Origin: an uncultured candidate division WPS-2 bacterium
GTDB lineage: Bacteria; Vulcanimicrobiota; Vulcanimicrobiia; Vulcanimicrobiales; Vulcanimicrobiaceae
NCBI GenBank assembly: GCA_937927945.1
Contig: CALEYW010000097.1
Location: forward strand, 173,637 to 237,636
Length of the DNA stretch: 64,000 nucleotides
Direction of reading: 5' to 3'
Shown here: piece by piece, positions 25,418 through 34,787 of the stretch
Layout of the letters: every line of letters starts with the position of its first letter
Position numbering within the stretch: the first letter of the stretch is position 1
The notes under the pieces: generated by a model
The model's database searches: none
What the model was told of the DNA's origin: nothing
The model's input: the letters and a program-made list of their open reading frames with translations, nothing else
Translations under genes and position numbers: made by a program

Positions 25418-26093
25418 GGAAATAGTAGCCTCGCTCGTCGTCGTGAAGAATCTTGCCGTGCTCGAGACGCACGACCCGCCGCCGCATCCGGTCGACGACG
25501 GCTTGATTGTGCGTGGCGACCAGGACGGTCGTGCCCTTGAGGTTGATCCGCTGCAGCAGCTCCATGATCTCGGTCGTGTTCGACGGATCGAGATTACCGG
25601 TGGGCTCGTCGCACAGCAGCAGCTTCGGGTTGCCGACCAGTGCGCGCGCGATCGCGGTGCGTTGCTGTTCGCCGCCGGAGAGTTCCGAGGGAAACATACG
25701 GCTCTTGTGCGAGAGCCCGACCAAGTCGAGCGATCGCGGGACCATCCGCATCACGTCACGCGTGCGCGTCCCCGTCACTTGCAGCGCGAACGCGACGTTC
25801 TCCCACACCGTTTTGTGCGAGAGCAATTTGAAGTCTTGGAATACGACGCCGATGTTGCGGCGAAGTTTGGGAACTCTGCCGCGGCGCAGCGTGTCGACGC
25901 GAATTCCGTCGACGGTGACCTCGCCGGCGCTGGGAAACTCCTCGCGATACAAAAGCTTGAGCAGCGACGACTTTCCGGTTCCGGAGTGTCCGACCAAAAA
26001 GACGAAGCTGCCCTTCTCGATCTCGAGATCGACGTCGTCCAACGCTCGCGTCCCATTCGGGTACACGAGCGAAACGCCGCGGAGTTTGATCAT
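25383..26093 (-). CDS. ftsE: FtsE: cell-division ATP-binding protein
   Basis: ABC ATPase of 236 residues: Walker A GHSGTGKSS near residue 36, Q-loop VFQDFKLL, signature LSGGEQQRTAIARAL, Walker B LLLCDEPTGNLD and H-loop VATHNQAVVD. Length and the NxxGTGKSSLLKLL context fit FtsE. First gene of a coupled block ftsE-ftsX-(receiver/GGDEF)-M23. The start ATG at 26093 gives the family N-terminus MIKLRGVSLVYPNG. Confidence 0.95.
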   Translation of the reverse strand: MIKLRGVSLVYPNGTRALDDVDLEIEKGSFVFLVGHSGTGKSSLLKLLYREEFPSAGEVTVDGIRVDTLRRGRVPKLRRNIGVVFQDFKLLSHKTVWENVAFALQVTGTRTRDVMRMVPRSLDLVGLSHKSRMFPSELSGGEQQRTAIARALVGNPKLLLCDEPTGNLDPSNTTEIMELLQRINLKGTTVLVATHNQAVVDRMRRRVVRLEHGKILHDDERGYYFRGLGQTAVLPG

Positions 26094-26265
26094 GCTTGAG
26101 ACGGCACTCCGAGGACAGGTTGCGGAGGTATTGGGCGGGCCACGCCTGATACCTTGTCTTCAGTGTTCGGCAGCGAGCGCGCGCGCAGCCACCGTCTCGT
26201 CCGGCGAGGCAAGGGGCGCACGCCCGGTTCAGCACTTTCTCACGAATTTCTGGTAGGCTTTCCGG

Positions 26266-26814
26266 GTGAATCGCTACGTCATCGTCGGTTTGGCCGCATT
26301 TCTGGTCGTCGCTGCGGTCGGAGGCGTCGGCATGCGGCGCGCTGCCGCGGAGCTCTCGCGGGGCGCCGAGGCCCCGGCATTCAGCCTGCAGGCCGCGATC
26401 GGCGGCGACGTGGAGACGGTCGACCTCAAGGACGCGCTGGCGAAGGGCCCGGTCGTGCTGTATTTCTTCCCGAAGTCGTTCACGCAGGGCTGCACCGTCG
26501 AGGCGCACCTCTTCTCCGAGCACATCGCCGACTATCGGAAGCTCGGCGCGACGGTCATCGGCGTCAGCGGCGACGACCTCGAGACGCAGAAGAAATTCTC
26601 CACCGAGGAGTGCCGGGCAGCGTTTCTCGTGGCGTCCGATCCGGGCCTCAAGATCGCCAAAGAGTACGATGCGCGGCTGGCGGGCTCGTACGCCAACCGG
26701 ACTTCCTACGTGATCGCTCAGGACGGTACGATCGCGTACGCCTACACCAGCCTCGACCCGGCGAAGCACGTCGAGAACACCCTCGCGGCCGTCAAGGCCC
26801 TCGCCGGGCACTAG
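26266..26814 (+). CDS. Membrane-anchored or exported peroxiredoxin (AhpC/TSA, Bcp-like)
   Basis: Thiol peroxidase of 182 residues. A hydrophobic N-terminal segment (YVIVGLAAFLVVAAVGGVGM) is a signal or membrane anchor. The thioredoxin-fold domain has VVLYFFPKSFTQGCTVEAHL, with the peroxidatic Cys in the altered TxxC context FTQGC (usual PxxxTPxCT), and Arg in the distal part. A second Cys in STEECRAAF could resolve it. GTG start at 26266; divergent from ftsE. It probably protects the periplasm from peroxide. Confidence 0.85.
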   Translation: MNRYVIVGLAAFLVVAAVGGVGMRRAAAELSRGAEAPAFSLQAAIGGDVETVDLKDALAKGPVVLYFFPKSFTQGCTVEAHLFSEHIADYRKLGATVIGVSGDDLETQKKFSTEECRAAFLVASDPGLKIAKEYDARLAGSYANRTSYVIAQDGTIAYAYTSLDPAKHVENTLAAVKALAGH

Positions 26815-26847
26815 ACCAACCCGCGACGTCTCCAGCCTGACGAACGC

Positions 26848-29256
26848 TTACGTCGCGAGCGCGACCGGTATGAGGTCGATGCGGTGCGCGCCGGCCTCCG
26901 CCGCGGCGTCGGCGAGTTCGTCGCTGGCGGTGAACAGCAGCGTCTGCGCTTCGAGCGCGCCGTGGACGAGCAGCGGAAGACAGCGCGCGATCCGTCCCGC
27001 GTCCCAGAAGGCGAACGGATCGTCGAGCAGCAGCGGCGGCCGTTCGAGGCCTTCGGCGAACATGCGCGCGGTCGCGAAGCGCACCACGAGCGCGATCTGG
27101 TCGCCGGTGCCGGCCGAGAGACGATCGAGCTCCTCGATGGCGTCCGTCTCGGGGACGCGCACGCGGACCGCGAGCGTCGCCGGATCGAGGCGGATCTCGC
27201 CGTAGCGGCCGCCGGTGATCGTGCCGAGGACCTCGGCGCTGTATTGCTCGAGCCGCCGGGCGAATGCGCGGTGCGCTTCGTCCTTGCGCAGCTCGATCGT
27301 GGCCCGCGCCTTGCCGACCGCGCGTTCGAAGGCTTCCAGACGCGCGATCTGCGCGCGGCCCGCGGCGACGGCTTCGTCGAGCGCCGCGACGTCGGGGACG
27401 TTGGCTTCGCCGGCGCGCAGCTCACCTTCGAGCGAGTGCATGCGGGCGTCGACGTCGTGCCGGCGCGCCGTCAGCTCGGCGAGCTCGCGTTCGATCGAAC
27501 GCAATACCGCCGGCTCGTCCTTTGCGGCCGGTTCGACGCCGGCCGCGACGAGCGCGTCGTAGTCGGCCTGCAGCGCGTACTCGTCCTCGCCGCGCAGGAT
27601 CTCGCCGCGACGCATGGTCAGCATCGCGAGGCTCGCATCGATCCCGTTGCGTTCGCCGCGGCGCACCGAGCGCTGACGCGCGATCTCGCGCCGCTGCTCG
27701 CGGGTTCCTTCGACGTCCGCGACGAGAACGTCGGCCACGCGGTCGAAGCGCTCGGCTTCGGCATCGGCGCCCTCACGCGCCAGACGCGCGCGGCTCTGCA
27801 TCTTCTCGAACGCCACCGCCCGTGCGCTCAGCGCGACAAACCGCTCGCGCCGGCGCGCGAGCTCGTCGAGCCGCACGATACCGAACGGATCGAGGACCTT
27901 CGCGACGACCTCGGCGGCGCGCCGTTCGTCCGCCGTAGCGGCGTCGGCGATGCGCTGCTTGCCGTCCGCCGTGCGGCGTCGCGTCGCTCGGCCGCGCGCG
28001 CGCATCGCCAACGCGATCCCGAGCACGAGCGCGATCGCGCTTGCGACGGCGGCCCAGAGCCACCAATGCGCGATCATGACGCCGATGTCGCCGACCGTCA
28101 CCGCGAACGTCGTCGCGACGAGGCCGCCGGCGAGCGCGCGGCCGTCATCCCCTTCGCGGCGTTCGGCCGCAGCGTCGTTTCCGGCGGCCGACGCGCGGGC
28201 GTGCGCGGCTTCCGCTTGCGCGGCGGCGGCGGCGAGCGCGTCGAACGCGTCGTCGTCGAGCAGGCCGGCGTCGCGACGGCGCGCTTCCAACTCGTCGCGT
28301 TCCTCGATCGACGGCGCGACGTCGGCCAGGTCGCGGCGCGCCGCTTCGGCGATGCCGTGCGCCGAGCGCCACGAATGATACGCGTCGTCGAGCTCGGGGA
28401 GGCGCTCCGCCGGGAACGCGGCCACGTCGTCGAACGCCGCCCGCGCGGCCTGCAGCGCGGCGAGCTCGTCGCGGTACTCTTTGAGCGCGGCGATCCGCGC
28501 GCGCAGCTGCGCGGCACGCAGTGCGCTCGAGCGCCGTTCGAGTTCGGCGCACGTTTGGGCGGCGCGGTCGCGCTCGGTGCGCGCGGCGGCGATGCGCTCG
28601 CGCAGTTCGGCCAGCCCCGCCAGTGCAGCGCGCGCGTCGTCGGCGGCGCGCCGCATGCGCTCGTCGCCTTCGCGCAGGATCCGCAGCGGCGCGTTCTTGT
28701 GCGCGCGCTGCGTCCCGACGTGTTTGCGCAGGGCCGCGTCGAGACGGTCGATCGCGCCGATCGCGGCGTCTTCCTTCGGGCCGCCGTCGAGCGCCTGCGC
28801 GAGTGCGGTCGATACCGCATTCGCCGACGTGCCGTCGAACCCGATCGCGCGCTGGCGCGCGTACGCCGTCTGCAGGAAGACGTCGAGCGGAATGCGCAGG
28901 TGCGCTTCGCCCGGGACCAGCGACTTCGCGCTGCCGATCCGCGCCGCCGCGTCGTTGCCGTCCGCGTCGAAGACGCGCACGCCTTTGGCGTCGCGGTCGT
29001 ACGCGCGATGGACTTCCCACGTTTGTCCGTCGGCCGTCTCGTAGCAGAGGACCGTGCCGTAGGCGCTTGCGGCCCACGGCCGCCAGCGTTCCTTCTCACC
29101 GCGCTGCAGCCCGTAGAGCGACGCGACGATCGCCGCCGCGAGCGTCGATTTCCCCGCCTCGTTCGGACCGACCACGACGTTCAGTCCCGGCTCGAACGAA
29201 AACGTCCGATCGACGAGACGGCCGAACCCGTCGACGGCAAGCGTACGCAGCCTCAT
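26848..29256 (-). CDS. YhaN/SbcC-like AAA ATPase with coiled coils
   Basis: RecN/SMC-type ABC ATPase of 802 residues. The N-terminal half-site has LAVDGFGRLVDRTFSFEPGL and the P-loop VVGPNEAGKSTLA. Two long Ala/Arg/Glu-rich coiled-coil stretches flank a hydrophobic pair of helices around residue 390-430, as in YhaN. The C-terminal half has LSAGTGDQIALVVRFA (signature) and PLLLDDPFAFWD (Walker B). ATG 29256 overlaps the stop of the SbcD-like gene. The pair is related to SbcCD/Mre11-Rad50 and the Bacillus YhaO-YhaN pair, and probably processes DNA ends; the exact substrate is unknown. Confidence 0.88.
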   Translation of the reverse strand: MRLRTLAVDGFGRLVDRTFSFEPGLNVVVGPNEAGKSTLAAAIVASLYGLQRGEKERWRPWAASAYGTVLCYETADGQTWEVHRAYDRDAKGVRVFDADGNDAAARIGSAKSLVPGEAHLRIPLDVFLQTAYARQRAIGFDGTSANAVSTALAQALDGGPKEDAAIGAIDRLDAALRKHVGTQRAHKNAPLRILREGDERMRRAADDARAALAGLAELRERIAAARTERDRAAQTCAELERRSSALRAAQLRARIAALKEYRDELAALQAARAAFDDVAAFPAERLPELDDAYHSWRSAHGIAEAARRDLADVAPSIEERDELEARRRDAGLLDDDAFDALAAAAAQAEAAHARASAAGNDAAAERREGDDGRALAGGLVATTFAVTVGDIGVMIAHWWLWAAVASAIALVLGIALAMRARGRATRRRTADGKQRIADAATADERRAAEVVAKVLDPFGIVRLDELARRRERFVALSARAVAFEKMQSRARLAREGADAEAERFDRVADVLVADVEGTREQRREIARQRSVRRGERNGIDASLAMLTMRRGEILRGEDEYALQADYDALVAAGVEPAAKDEPAVLRSIERELAELTARRHDVDARMHSLEGELRAGEANVPDVAALDEAVAAGRAQIARLEAFERAVGKARATIELRKDEAHRAFARRLEQYSAEVLGTITGGRYGEIRLDPATLAVRVRVPETDAIEELDRLSAGTGDQIALVVRFATARMFAEGLERPPLLLDDPFAFWDAGRIARCLPLLVHGALEAQTLLFTASDELADAAAEAGAHRIDLIPVALAT

Positions 29257-30347
29257 GGTGCCGGCTCCGCGCCGTCGAAGGCTGCGACGACGTAGCGCAG
29301 GGCGGCCCGCGCGTCGTCGTCGCCGGCGTCGGCGAGCTTGAGCAGATCGTCGATGGCGCGGCCGCGCACGTTGGGCTCGTGTGCGAGCGCGGCGTAGTCG
29401 GCGGCGATCGTCGCGTCGCTGACGTCGAGCGCGCCGAGGGCGTCGCCGAAACGGTCGGCGATGAGATCGCGGTCGACCCGCGTGGCGCGCGCGGTCGTGC
29501 CCTCGAGGCGCAAGCGTACGTAGTCGTCGCGGCCGAACGGCCGCAGCGCCCCCTCGAGCGTCGCCAGCAGGGCGTGTTCGCTCGCGGCGTCGGCGAGGGC
29601 TACGTCCAGATCGATCAGGCGCGTGCGCGCGAGCTCGACCGGCTCGAACGCGACCCGCCCGCCGTCGACCGTCACGATCACCGCGCCGTGGATTCCGCGC
29701 TCGCCGAACTTGATCGGTTCGGGCGAGCCGGGATAAACGAGTTGCGCTCCGCGCTTGTCGCCGATCACCGCGCCGCCGTGGTAGTGTCCGGCCAGCGCGC
29801 AGGTTGCGCCCGATGCGCGGATCTCCGCCAACGTGAACGGCGCCGTCGCGCGCTTGCCGGGCGGACAACGGTCCTCGTCGCTGCCGTGGACGAGCGCAAT
29901 GCGCACGCCGCTGCGTTCGAACCGCGCGCCGGCGAACGGCCGGCCCGGTTCGGCCGGCGTGTGGCCGAACCCGTAGAGCGTCACCGCGTCGGCGAGCGGA
30001 TACGCGGTCCACGTCGGCTCGGCGAAGATGTGAACGTTCGGCGGACGGTCTTCGCGGGCGTAGAGCGCCCGCGCCGAGTACGGATCGTGATTGCCGGGCG
30101 CAACGAACACCGGACCGCCGAACCGCGCGAATTGTTCGAAGACGAAGCGCGCGGTCTGCGGCCCGGCCCGTTCGGCTTCGTAGAGATCGCCGCCGATCGT
30201 CAGCGCGTCGGCCCGCCGCTCCAGCGCCAAGTCGACGATCCGCACGAAGGCATCGGCCAGCGACGCGCGCCGCCGTGCGCCGCCGCGCACGTCTGTGAAG
30301 GCCGTCTCGAGATGGACGTCCGCGGCGTGGACGATCGTCGTCGCCAT
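29253..30347 (-). CDS. SbcD/YhaO-like metallophosphoesterase (DNA repair exonuclease)
   Basis: Mre11-type nuclease of 364 residues. Metal-site motifs are IVHAADVHLETAF (DxH), IGGDLYEAE, VAPGNHDPYS, ALVHGSDEDR and ALAGHYHGGAVIG. The C-terminal part (VELARTRLIDLDVALADAAS) is the capping domain seen in YhaO. Partner of the ATPase encoded next, to which it is coupled by an ATGA overlap. 111 bp separate its start from the divergent FUSC gene. Confidence 0.92.
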   Translation of the reverse strand: MATTIVHAADVHLETAFTDVRGGARRRASLADAFVRIVDLALERRADALTIGGDLYEAERAGPQTARFVFEQFARFGGPVFVAPGNHDPYSARALYAREDRPPNVHIFAEPTWTAYPLADAVTLYGFGHTPAEPGRPFAGARFERSGVRIALVHGSDEDRCPPGKRATAPFTLAEIRASGATCALAGHYHGGAVIGDKRGAQLVYPGSPEPIKFGERGIHGAVIVTVDGGRVAFEPVELARTRLIDLDVALADAASEHALLATLEGALRPFGRDDYVRLRLEGTTARATRVDRDLIADRFGDALGALDVSDATIAADYAALAHEPNVRGRAIDDLLKLADAGDDDARAALRYVVAAFDGAEPAP

Positions 30348-30458
30348 TTGCCGCTCACTTCGCCGGGTGCGGTGGGGGTGGCCCGCCCGGATCGCCCGCC
30401 GTTCTTACCGGAGATGCGCGGGCGGCCTTCCGCGCCGGGCCGCGGAACGAACGAGCCG

Positions 30459-32444
30459 ATGCCGTGGAGAACCCTTTCGGCCCTTTGGGATCGCTTCGTT
30501 GCCTCCGATCCCGGGCTGACACGCCTGTTCACCGCGGTCCGCGTCACGCTCTGCGTCGCCGTCGCCGTGCTCGTGACCGGATTCGCCGCGGAGGCGTTCC
30601 ACATCTCGACGGCGGTCGTGATCCTCGCGGCAATCATCGCGATGCAGACGTCGCTGAGCGTGAACGATCCGCATCCGCACACGACGACGCTCCTGGTGCC
30701 GCTGCCCGGGACGTTTGGGATCGTCCTCGGCGCGTTGACGAGCGCGCACCAGGGCCTGGCCGAAGTCGTGTTCTTGCTCGTCCTCTTCGCCGCCGTTGCG
30801 GTGCGCCGCTTCGGACAACGCTGGACGGCGTTCGGAACGATCGCGACGCTGACGTACTTTCTGGCGCTCTTCCTCGGCATCACCGTCGTGCAGTTGCCGG
30901 CGCTGATCGTATCGATCGCCGTCGCCGTCGCCGTGACGTTCCTGGTCCGCTTCGCCGTCTTGCGCGTCCCGCCGGGCTGGACGGCCGGCCGAACCGTCGA
31001 TGCTTTCCGCGCGCGCGTCCGGCTGGTCGTCGCCGACGCGCGCAACGTGCTCGCCGTACCGCCGGCTGAGGAACGCGCGCGCCGCGCGCTGCGCTCTGCC
31101 CGGCTGCGCCTCAACGAGACGGCCCTGGCGATCGAAGGACAGCTGGGCGACGAGGCGAGCGACGTCGCCCGCGCGGTGTTCGATGTCGAGATCGCCGCCG
31201 AGAACATCGCCAGCGCCGCGTTGCGCTTCGGTCCGCAAGACGCGGCGCGGTCGCGCGGCTTTCGCGTTGCGCTCGATGCGCTGCGCCACGGCAGCACCGC
31301 GCGTGCGCAGCGTCTCGCCGAGCGGCTTCGTTCTGAGCCGACCATGTCGCAGGTCGGCGTGGAGCTGGCCGAGGCGATCCTCGATCTCATCCAATCATTC
31401 GCTTCGCTGCGTGCGCGCTCGAGCGCGCTGGAGCCGTCGCGCGGCGCGGCTCCCCCGCCGCTCGGGCAACAGCCGCCGCTGCGCCAAGCGCTGCAGGTGA
31501 CCGTCGCCGCCGCGGCCGCGATCGTGGCCGGCGAGCTCATCTCGCCGCAGCACTGGTACTGGGCGGTGCTGGCCGCGTATTTCGTGTTCATCGGGACCGC
31601 GTCGTCGGGCGAGACGCTCGTGCGCGCGTGGGGCCGCACCCTCGGAACGGCGCTCGGCGTCGCGCTCGGATTGTTGACCGGACACGTCGCGCAAGGCCAC
31701 GTCGGCCTCGAGGTCGGCGTGATCTTCGTGTGCTTGTTCTTGGGCGTCTACGCGTTGCGCGTGTCGTACACGATCATGATCTTCTTCATCACCGCGCTGC
31801 TCTCGCTGCTGTGGGGTCTGCTCGGCCGCTTGAGCGACGGGCTGCTCATCGTGCGGCTCGAGGAGACCGCCGCCGGTGCCGCGTTCGGCGCGCTCGCGGC
31901 GATGCTGCTCTTCCCGACCCACACCCATGACGTCGTTCGAGACGCCGTGACGGAGACGCTCGACGCGGCGGCCGACGTCGTGCACGCGAGCATCGGTCGC
32001 CTCATCGATCCGGCCGCCGACCTGCATCCCGTCGCGACGGCACGCGTCCTCGACGCGCGTTTTCAGGGACTGGTGATGCGGGCGCAGCCGATCGCATCGG
32101 GGGCGATCCTGACCGGCGGCGGGAAACTGCGCCGTTGGATCGTCGCGCTGAACTCCGCGACGTATTTGGCGCGCAACCTTGCCGGCGTCGCGGAACGCGC
32201 AACGCATCCGCCGCCGCTCGACCTCGCCGCGTTGCTGCGGCGACTCGACGATGCCCTCGGCGCGGAGCTGCGGACGGCCGCGTCGCGCTTGGGGTCCGAC
32301 GCACAGGTATCGGATTCGGAGGCGGCGGCGTGCGTCGAGGAACTCCGTCGCCGCGCGCTCGACGCAGGGCCGGCGGAGTTCGACGCGCTCGACGAAGCGC
32401 TCCACCTGATCGAGCGCTTCGACCGCGCGATCGTTCGCGTCTGA
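30459..32444 (+). CDS. FUSC family aromatic acid exporter-type membrane protein
   Basis: A 661-residue protein with two blocks of about six transmembrane helices (from LCVAVAVLVTGFAAEAFHIS and from LQVTVAAAAAIVAGELISPQ), each followed by a cytoplasmic helical region, the FUSC/AaeB/YccS layout. The second block contains HWYWAVLAAYFVFIGTASSG, close to the family consensus. Members export hydroxybenzoate-like compounds or fusaric acid; the substrate here is not known. The ATG at 30459 gives a family-like start; longer frames run into the divergent nuclease gene. Confidence 0.85.
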   Translation: MPWRTLSALWDRFVASDPGLTRLFTAVRVTLCVAVAVLVTGFAAEAFHISTAVVILAAIIAMQTSLSVNDPHPHTTTLLVPLPGTFGIVLGALTSAHQGLAEVVFLLVLFAAVAVRRFGQRWTAFGTIATLTYFLALFLGITVVQLPALIVSIAVAVAVTFLVRFAVLRVPPGWTAGRTVDAFRARVRLVVADARNVLAVPPAEERARRALRSARLRLNETALAIEGQLGDEASDVARAVFDVEIAAENIASAALRFGPQDAARSRGFRVALDALRHGSTARAQRLAERLRSEPTMSQVGVELAEAILDLIQSFASLRARSSALEPSRGAAPPPLGQQPPLRQALQVTVAAAAAIVAGELISPQHWYWAVLAAYFVFIGTASSGETLVRAWGRTLGTALGVALGLLTGHVAQGHVGLEVGVIFVCLFLGVYALRVSYTIMIFFITALLSLLWGLLGRLSDGLLIVRLEETAAGAAFGALAAMLLFPTHTHDVVRDAVTETLDAAADVVHASIGRLIDPAADLHPVATARVLDARFQGLVMRAQPIASGAILTGGGKLRRWIVALNSATYLARNLAGVAERATHPPPLDLAALLRRLDDALGAELRTAASRLGSDAQVSDSEAAACVEELRRRALDAGPAEFDALDEALHLIERFDRAIVRV

Positions 32445-32457
32445 AGACCGAACGGCG

Positions 32458-33942
32458 CTACGCTTTCCCCTGCGCCAGCAACTCGCGCAGGCGCGGTTTT
32501 TCGACCTTGCCCATCGCGTTGCGCGGGAGCGCGTCGATCGGGTAGAGCGCCTTCGGTACCTTGAAACTCGCCAGGCGGTCGCGCAGCGCGGCGAGCGCGG
32601 CCTCGGGATCGAAGCCTTCGTCGCACTCGACGAACGCGACGGGCACCTCGCCGCGCGCTGCGTCGGGGCGCCCGACGACCGCGGCTGCGCGGATCCCCGG
32701 CAGCCGCAAGAGTTCGGTCTCGATCTCGATCGGATAGACGTTGAAGCCGCCGGTGATCACCAGCTCCTTCAAGCGCCCGTTGATGACGTAGCCCCGCTGC
32801 GGATCGAACGTGGCCACGTCGCCGCTGCGATACCAGCGCCGGCCCTCGGTGTCGAGCGCGAACGCCTCGGCGGTCGCGGACGGGTTGCGCCAGTAGCCGC
32901 GGCAAACGTTCGGACCGTGCACCAGGATCTCGCCGGGCTCGCCCGGCGCGACATCGACGCCGCTGGGTTCGGCGAGGCGCACGTCGACCCGCGGCAGCGG
33001 GAATCCGACCGTTCCGGCGTAGCGCGGGCCCTCGTAGCGGTTGCTGAGCGCGAAGCCGAATTCGGTCGACCCGTAGCGCTCGAGGATCGAGACGCCGAAA
33101 CGTCGGGCGAACTCTTCGTGCACCGTCGCGGGCAGCGCGGCTGAACCCGAGACGAACAGCCGCACGCCGTCGAAGCGCATGCCCTCGCCGGCATGCTCGA
33201 GCATGCGCACGTACATCGTGGGGACGCCGAAGAACATCGTCGCCTCGCCTGCGGCGAGCGCCGCGACGACCGAGGGGGCGTCGAACCGCTCGCGCAGGAG
33301 CAGGCGTCCGCCGGCGACGAGCGTGCCGTTCACGCCGGCGCCGAGACCGTGGACGTGAAAGAGCGGTAGCGTCAGGAGCAGCGTGTCGTCGCCGGTCCAG
33401 TGCCACGCCTCGACGAGCGCGTCGGCGATCGCGCCGAGGTTGCCATGGGTCAGTTCGGCGCCCTTCGACCGGCCGGTCGTGCCGCTCGTGTAGACGAGAA
33501 TGGCGACGTCGTCCGCTTGCGGCGGAACCGGATTGGCCAGTTCGGCGGCGCTTGCGTCCAGCGCCCAGCGCTCGACGTCCTCGAGCCGGATCAGCATGCG
33601 TCCGTCGGCGCGCGCGAACGGTTCGCTCCGCTCGGAGACGCAGACCGCGGCCGGCGCGGCGTCGGAGAGCACGTGCTCGAGATCGGAACTGCGGTAGAGG
33701 ACGTTGACCGGGACGACGACCGCCCCTGCCCGCAGCCCGCCCAGATACGCGTAGATGAAGCCTGGGCTGTTCTCGGCGTAGACCGCCAGGCGATCGCCGG
33801 GGCGGACGCCCGCGTCGCGCAGGCGTTGCGCGACCCGCAGCGTAGCCGCGCGCAGTTCGGCATAGGTGACGTCGTCGAGTGCGAGCGACTGCGGCCGTCC
33901 AGCGGCGTGTGCATCGAGTGCGGCGAGGATCGAGGGGGTCAT
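32458..33942 (-). CDS. AMP-dependent acyl-CoA synthetase (malonyl-CoA synthetase-like)
   Basis: ANL-superfamily ligase of 494 residues that adenylates a carboxylic acid and transfers it to CoA. Motifs: VYTSGTTGRSKGAELTHGNL (P-loop), ERYGSTEFG, YRSGDVATFDPQRGYVINGR, and the C-terminal PRNAMGKVEK with the catalytic Lys. The compact length and the Arg/His residues around PLFHVHGLG and GSAALP resemble MatB-type malonate/methylmalonate ligases. It heads away from the FUSC gene and sits beside CoA-transferase and fumarase genes, so a dicarboxylic acid substrate is plausible but unproven. The ATG at 33942 is used because longer frames have no family similarity. Confidence 0.87.
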   Translation of the reverse strand: MTPSILAALDAHAAGRPQSLALDDVTYAELRAATLRVAQRLRDAGVRPGDRLAVYAENSPGFIYAYLGGLRAGAVVVPVNVLYRSSDLEHVLSDAAPAAVCVSERSEPFARADGRMLIRLEDVERWALDASAAELANPVPPQADDVAILVYTSGTTGRSKGAELTHGNLGAIADALVEAWHWTGDDTLLLTLPLFHVHGLGAGVNGTLVAGGRLLLRERFDAPSVVAALAAGEATMFFGVPTMYVRMLEHAGEGMRFDGVRLFVSGSAALPATVHEEFARRFGVSILERYGSTEFGFALSNRYEGPRYAGTVGFPLPRVDVRLAEPSGVDVAPGEPGEILVHGPNVCRGYWRNPSATAEAFALDTEGRRWYRSGDVATFDPQRGYVINGRLKELVITGGFNVYPIEIETELLRLPGIRAAAVVGRPDAARGEVPVAFVECDEGFDPEAALAALRDRLASFKVPKALYPIDALPRNAMGKVEKPRLRELLAQGKA

Positions 33943-34042
33943 CGCGGCTCCGCTTTCGCCCGCGAGCGGGAGTTTCCGTGCGGAGGCGTCGTCGGAGCGG
34001 TGCTGCCGCTGATGGGCGAGGCGACCCGGCGCACCGCGCGCA

Positions 34043-34753
34043 TTACGTGCCGAGCCGGTCAGCAAGCTCGTTCAGATCGCGGACCGCAACGTCGTTCTCT
34101 TCATCCGCGGCGAGGTCTTTGGTTTGGTGCGGACCGTACTCGGTCGGGCGCAGGACGAAGCCGGTCCGCAGACCTTCGGTGCGTGCGGCGCGCAGGTCGT
34201 CGTTGTGCGCGGCAACCAGCATGACGCGCTGGGGCCTCGTCGCGAGCAAGTCCACCGCGCCGCGGTACACTTCGGGGTCGCGCTTGTAGTGGCGAAAGTG
34301 CTCGGCCGAGAAGATCGCGTCGATCGGGAGCGGCGCGCTGCGGGCGAGATCGAGCAGCAACCGCACGTTGCCGTTCGAGAGCGTGCCCAGGATGTAGCGA
34401 GAGCGCAGTCGCGTCAGCCCAGCGACGGTGTCCGGCCACGGACGCAGCCGGTGCCAGCGATCGACGCACCACACGCGGTCGGATTCGTCGAGCGCGCCGT
34501 CGAATCCGAAGCGCTTCGCGAGCACGTCGAACGACGCGCGGTGCAGCGCGTCCAGCGGCGTCCACGGCGCCTCGCCGCGCCGTACGCGATCCATCGACGG
34601 CACGTACTCGCCGCGCCACGCGTCGGCGAACGCGGCCCAATCGGCGTCGATCCCGCGCCGCGTGCCGAACGCGGAGAGATCCTCGATCAAACTGCCGCGC
34701 CAATCGACGAGCGTCCCGAACGTGTCGAACAGCAGCGCTTCGAGCTCCAGCAT
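34043..34753 (-). CDS. HAD-superfamily hydrolase, haloacid dehalogenase type II-like
   Basis: A 236-residue HAD protein. Motif I is LLFDTFGTLVDWRGS (nucleophile Asp, with Thr in place of the phosphatase Asp+2, as in 2-haloacid dehalogenases), motif II LGTLSNGN, motif III Lys in HYKRDPEVY and motif IV MLVAAHNDDLRAAR. The pattern fits type II L-2-haloacid dehalogenases. The start MLELEALLFD at 34753 is the natural family N-terminus. It is part of the minus-strand metabolic block, 34 bp after the CoA-transferase stop. Confidence 0.85.
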   Translation of the reverse strand: MLELEALLFDTFGTLVDWRGSLIEDLSAFGTRRGIDADWAAFADAWRGEYVPSMDRVRRGEAPWTPLDALHRASFDVLAKRFGFDGALDESDRVWCVDRWHRLRPWPDTVAGLTRLRSRYILGTLSNGNVRLLLDLARSAPLPIDAIFSAEHFRHYKRDPEVYRGAVDLLATRPQRVMLVAAHNDDLRAARTEGLRTGFVLRPTEYGPHQTKDLAADEENDVAVRDLNELADRLGT

Positions 34754-34787
34754 GGTGGGCGCGTCTTTCGAGGAGGACCACGAAAAC

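Noticed and set aside
30295..30458. Long in-frame extension upstream of the FUSC start, back to 28521
   Set aside because: It reads through two convincing minus-strand repair genes and adds only Arg-rich sequence; the FUSC family starts near residue 1 of the 30459 reading.
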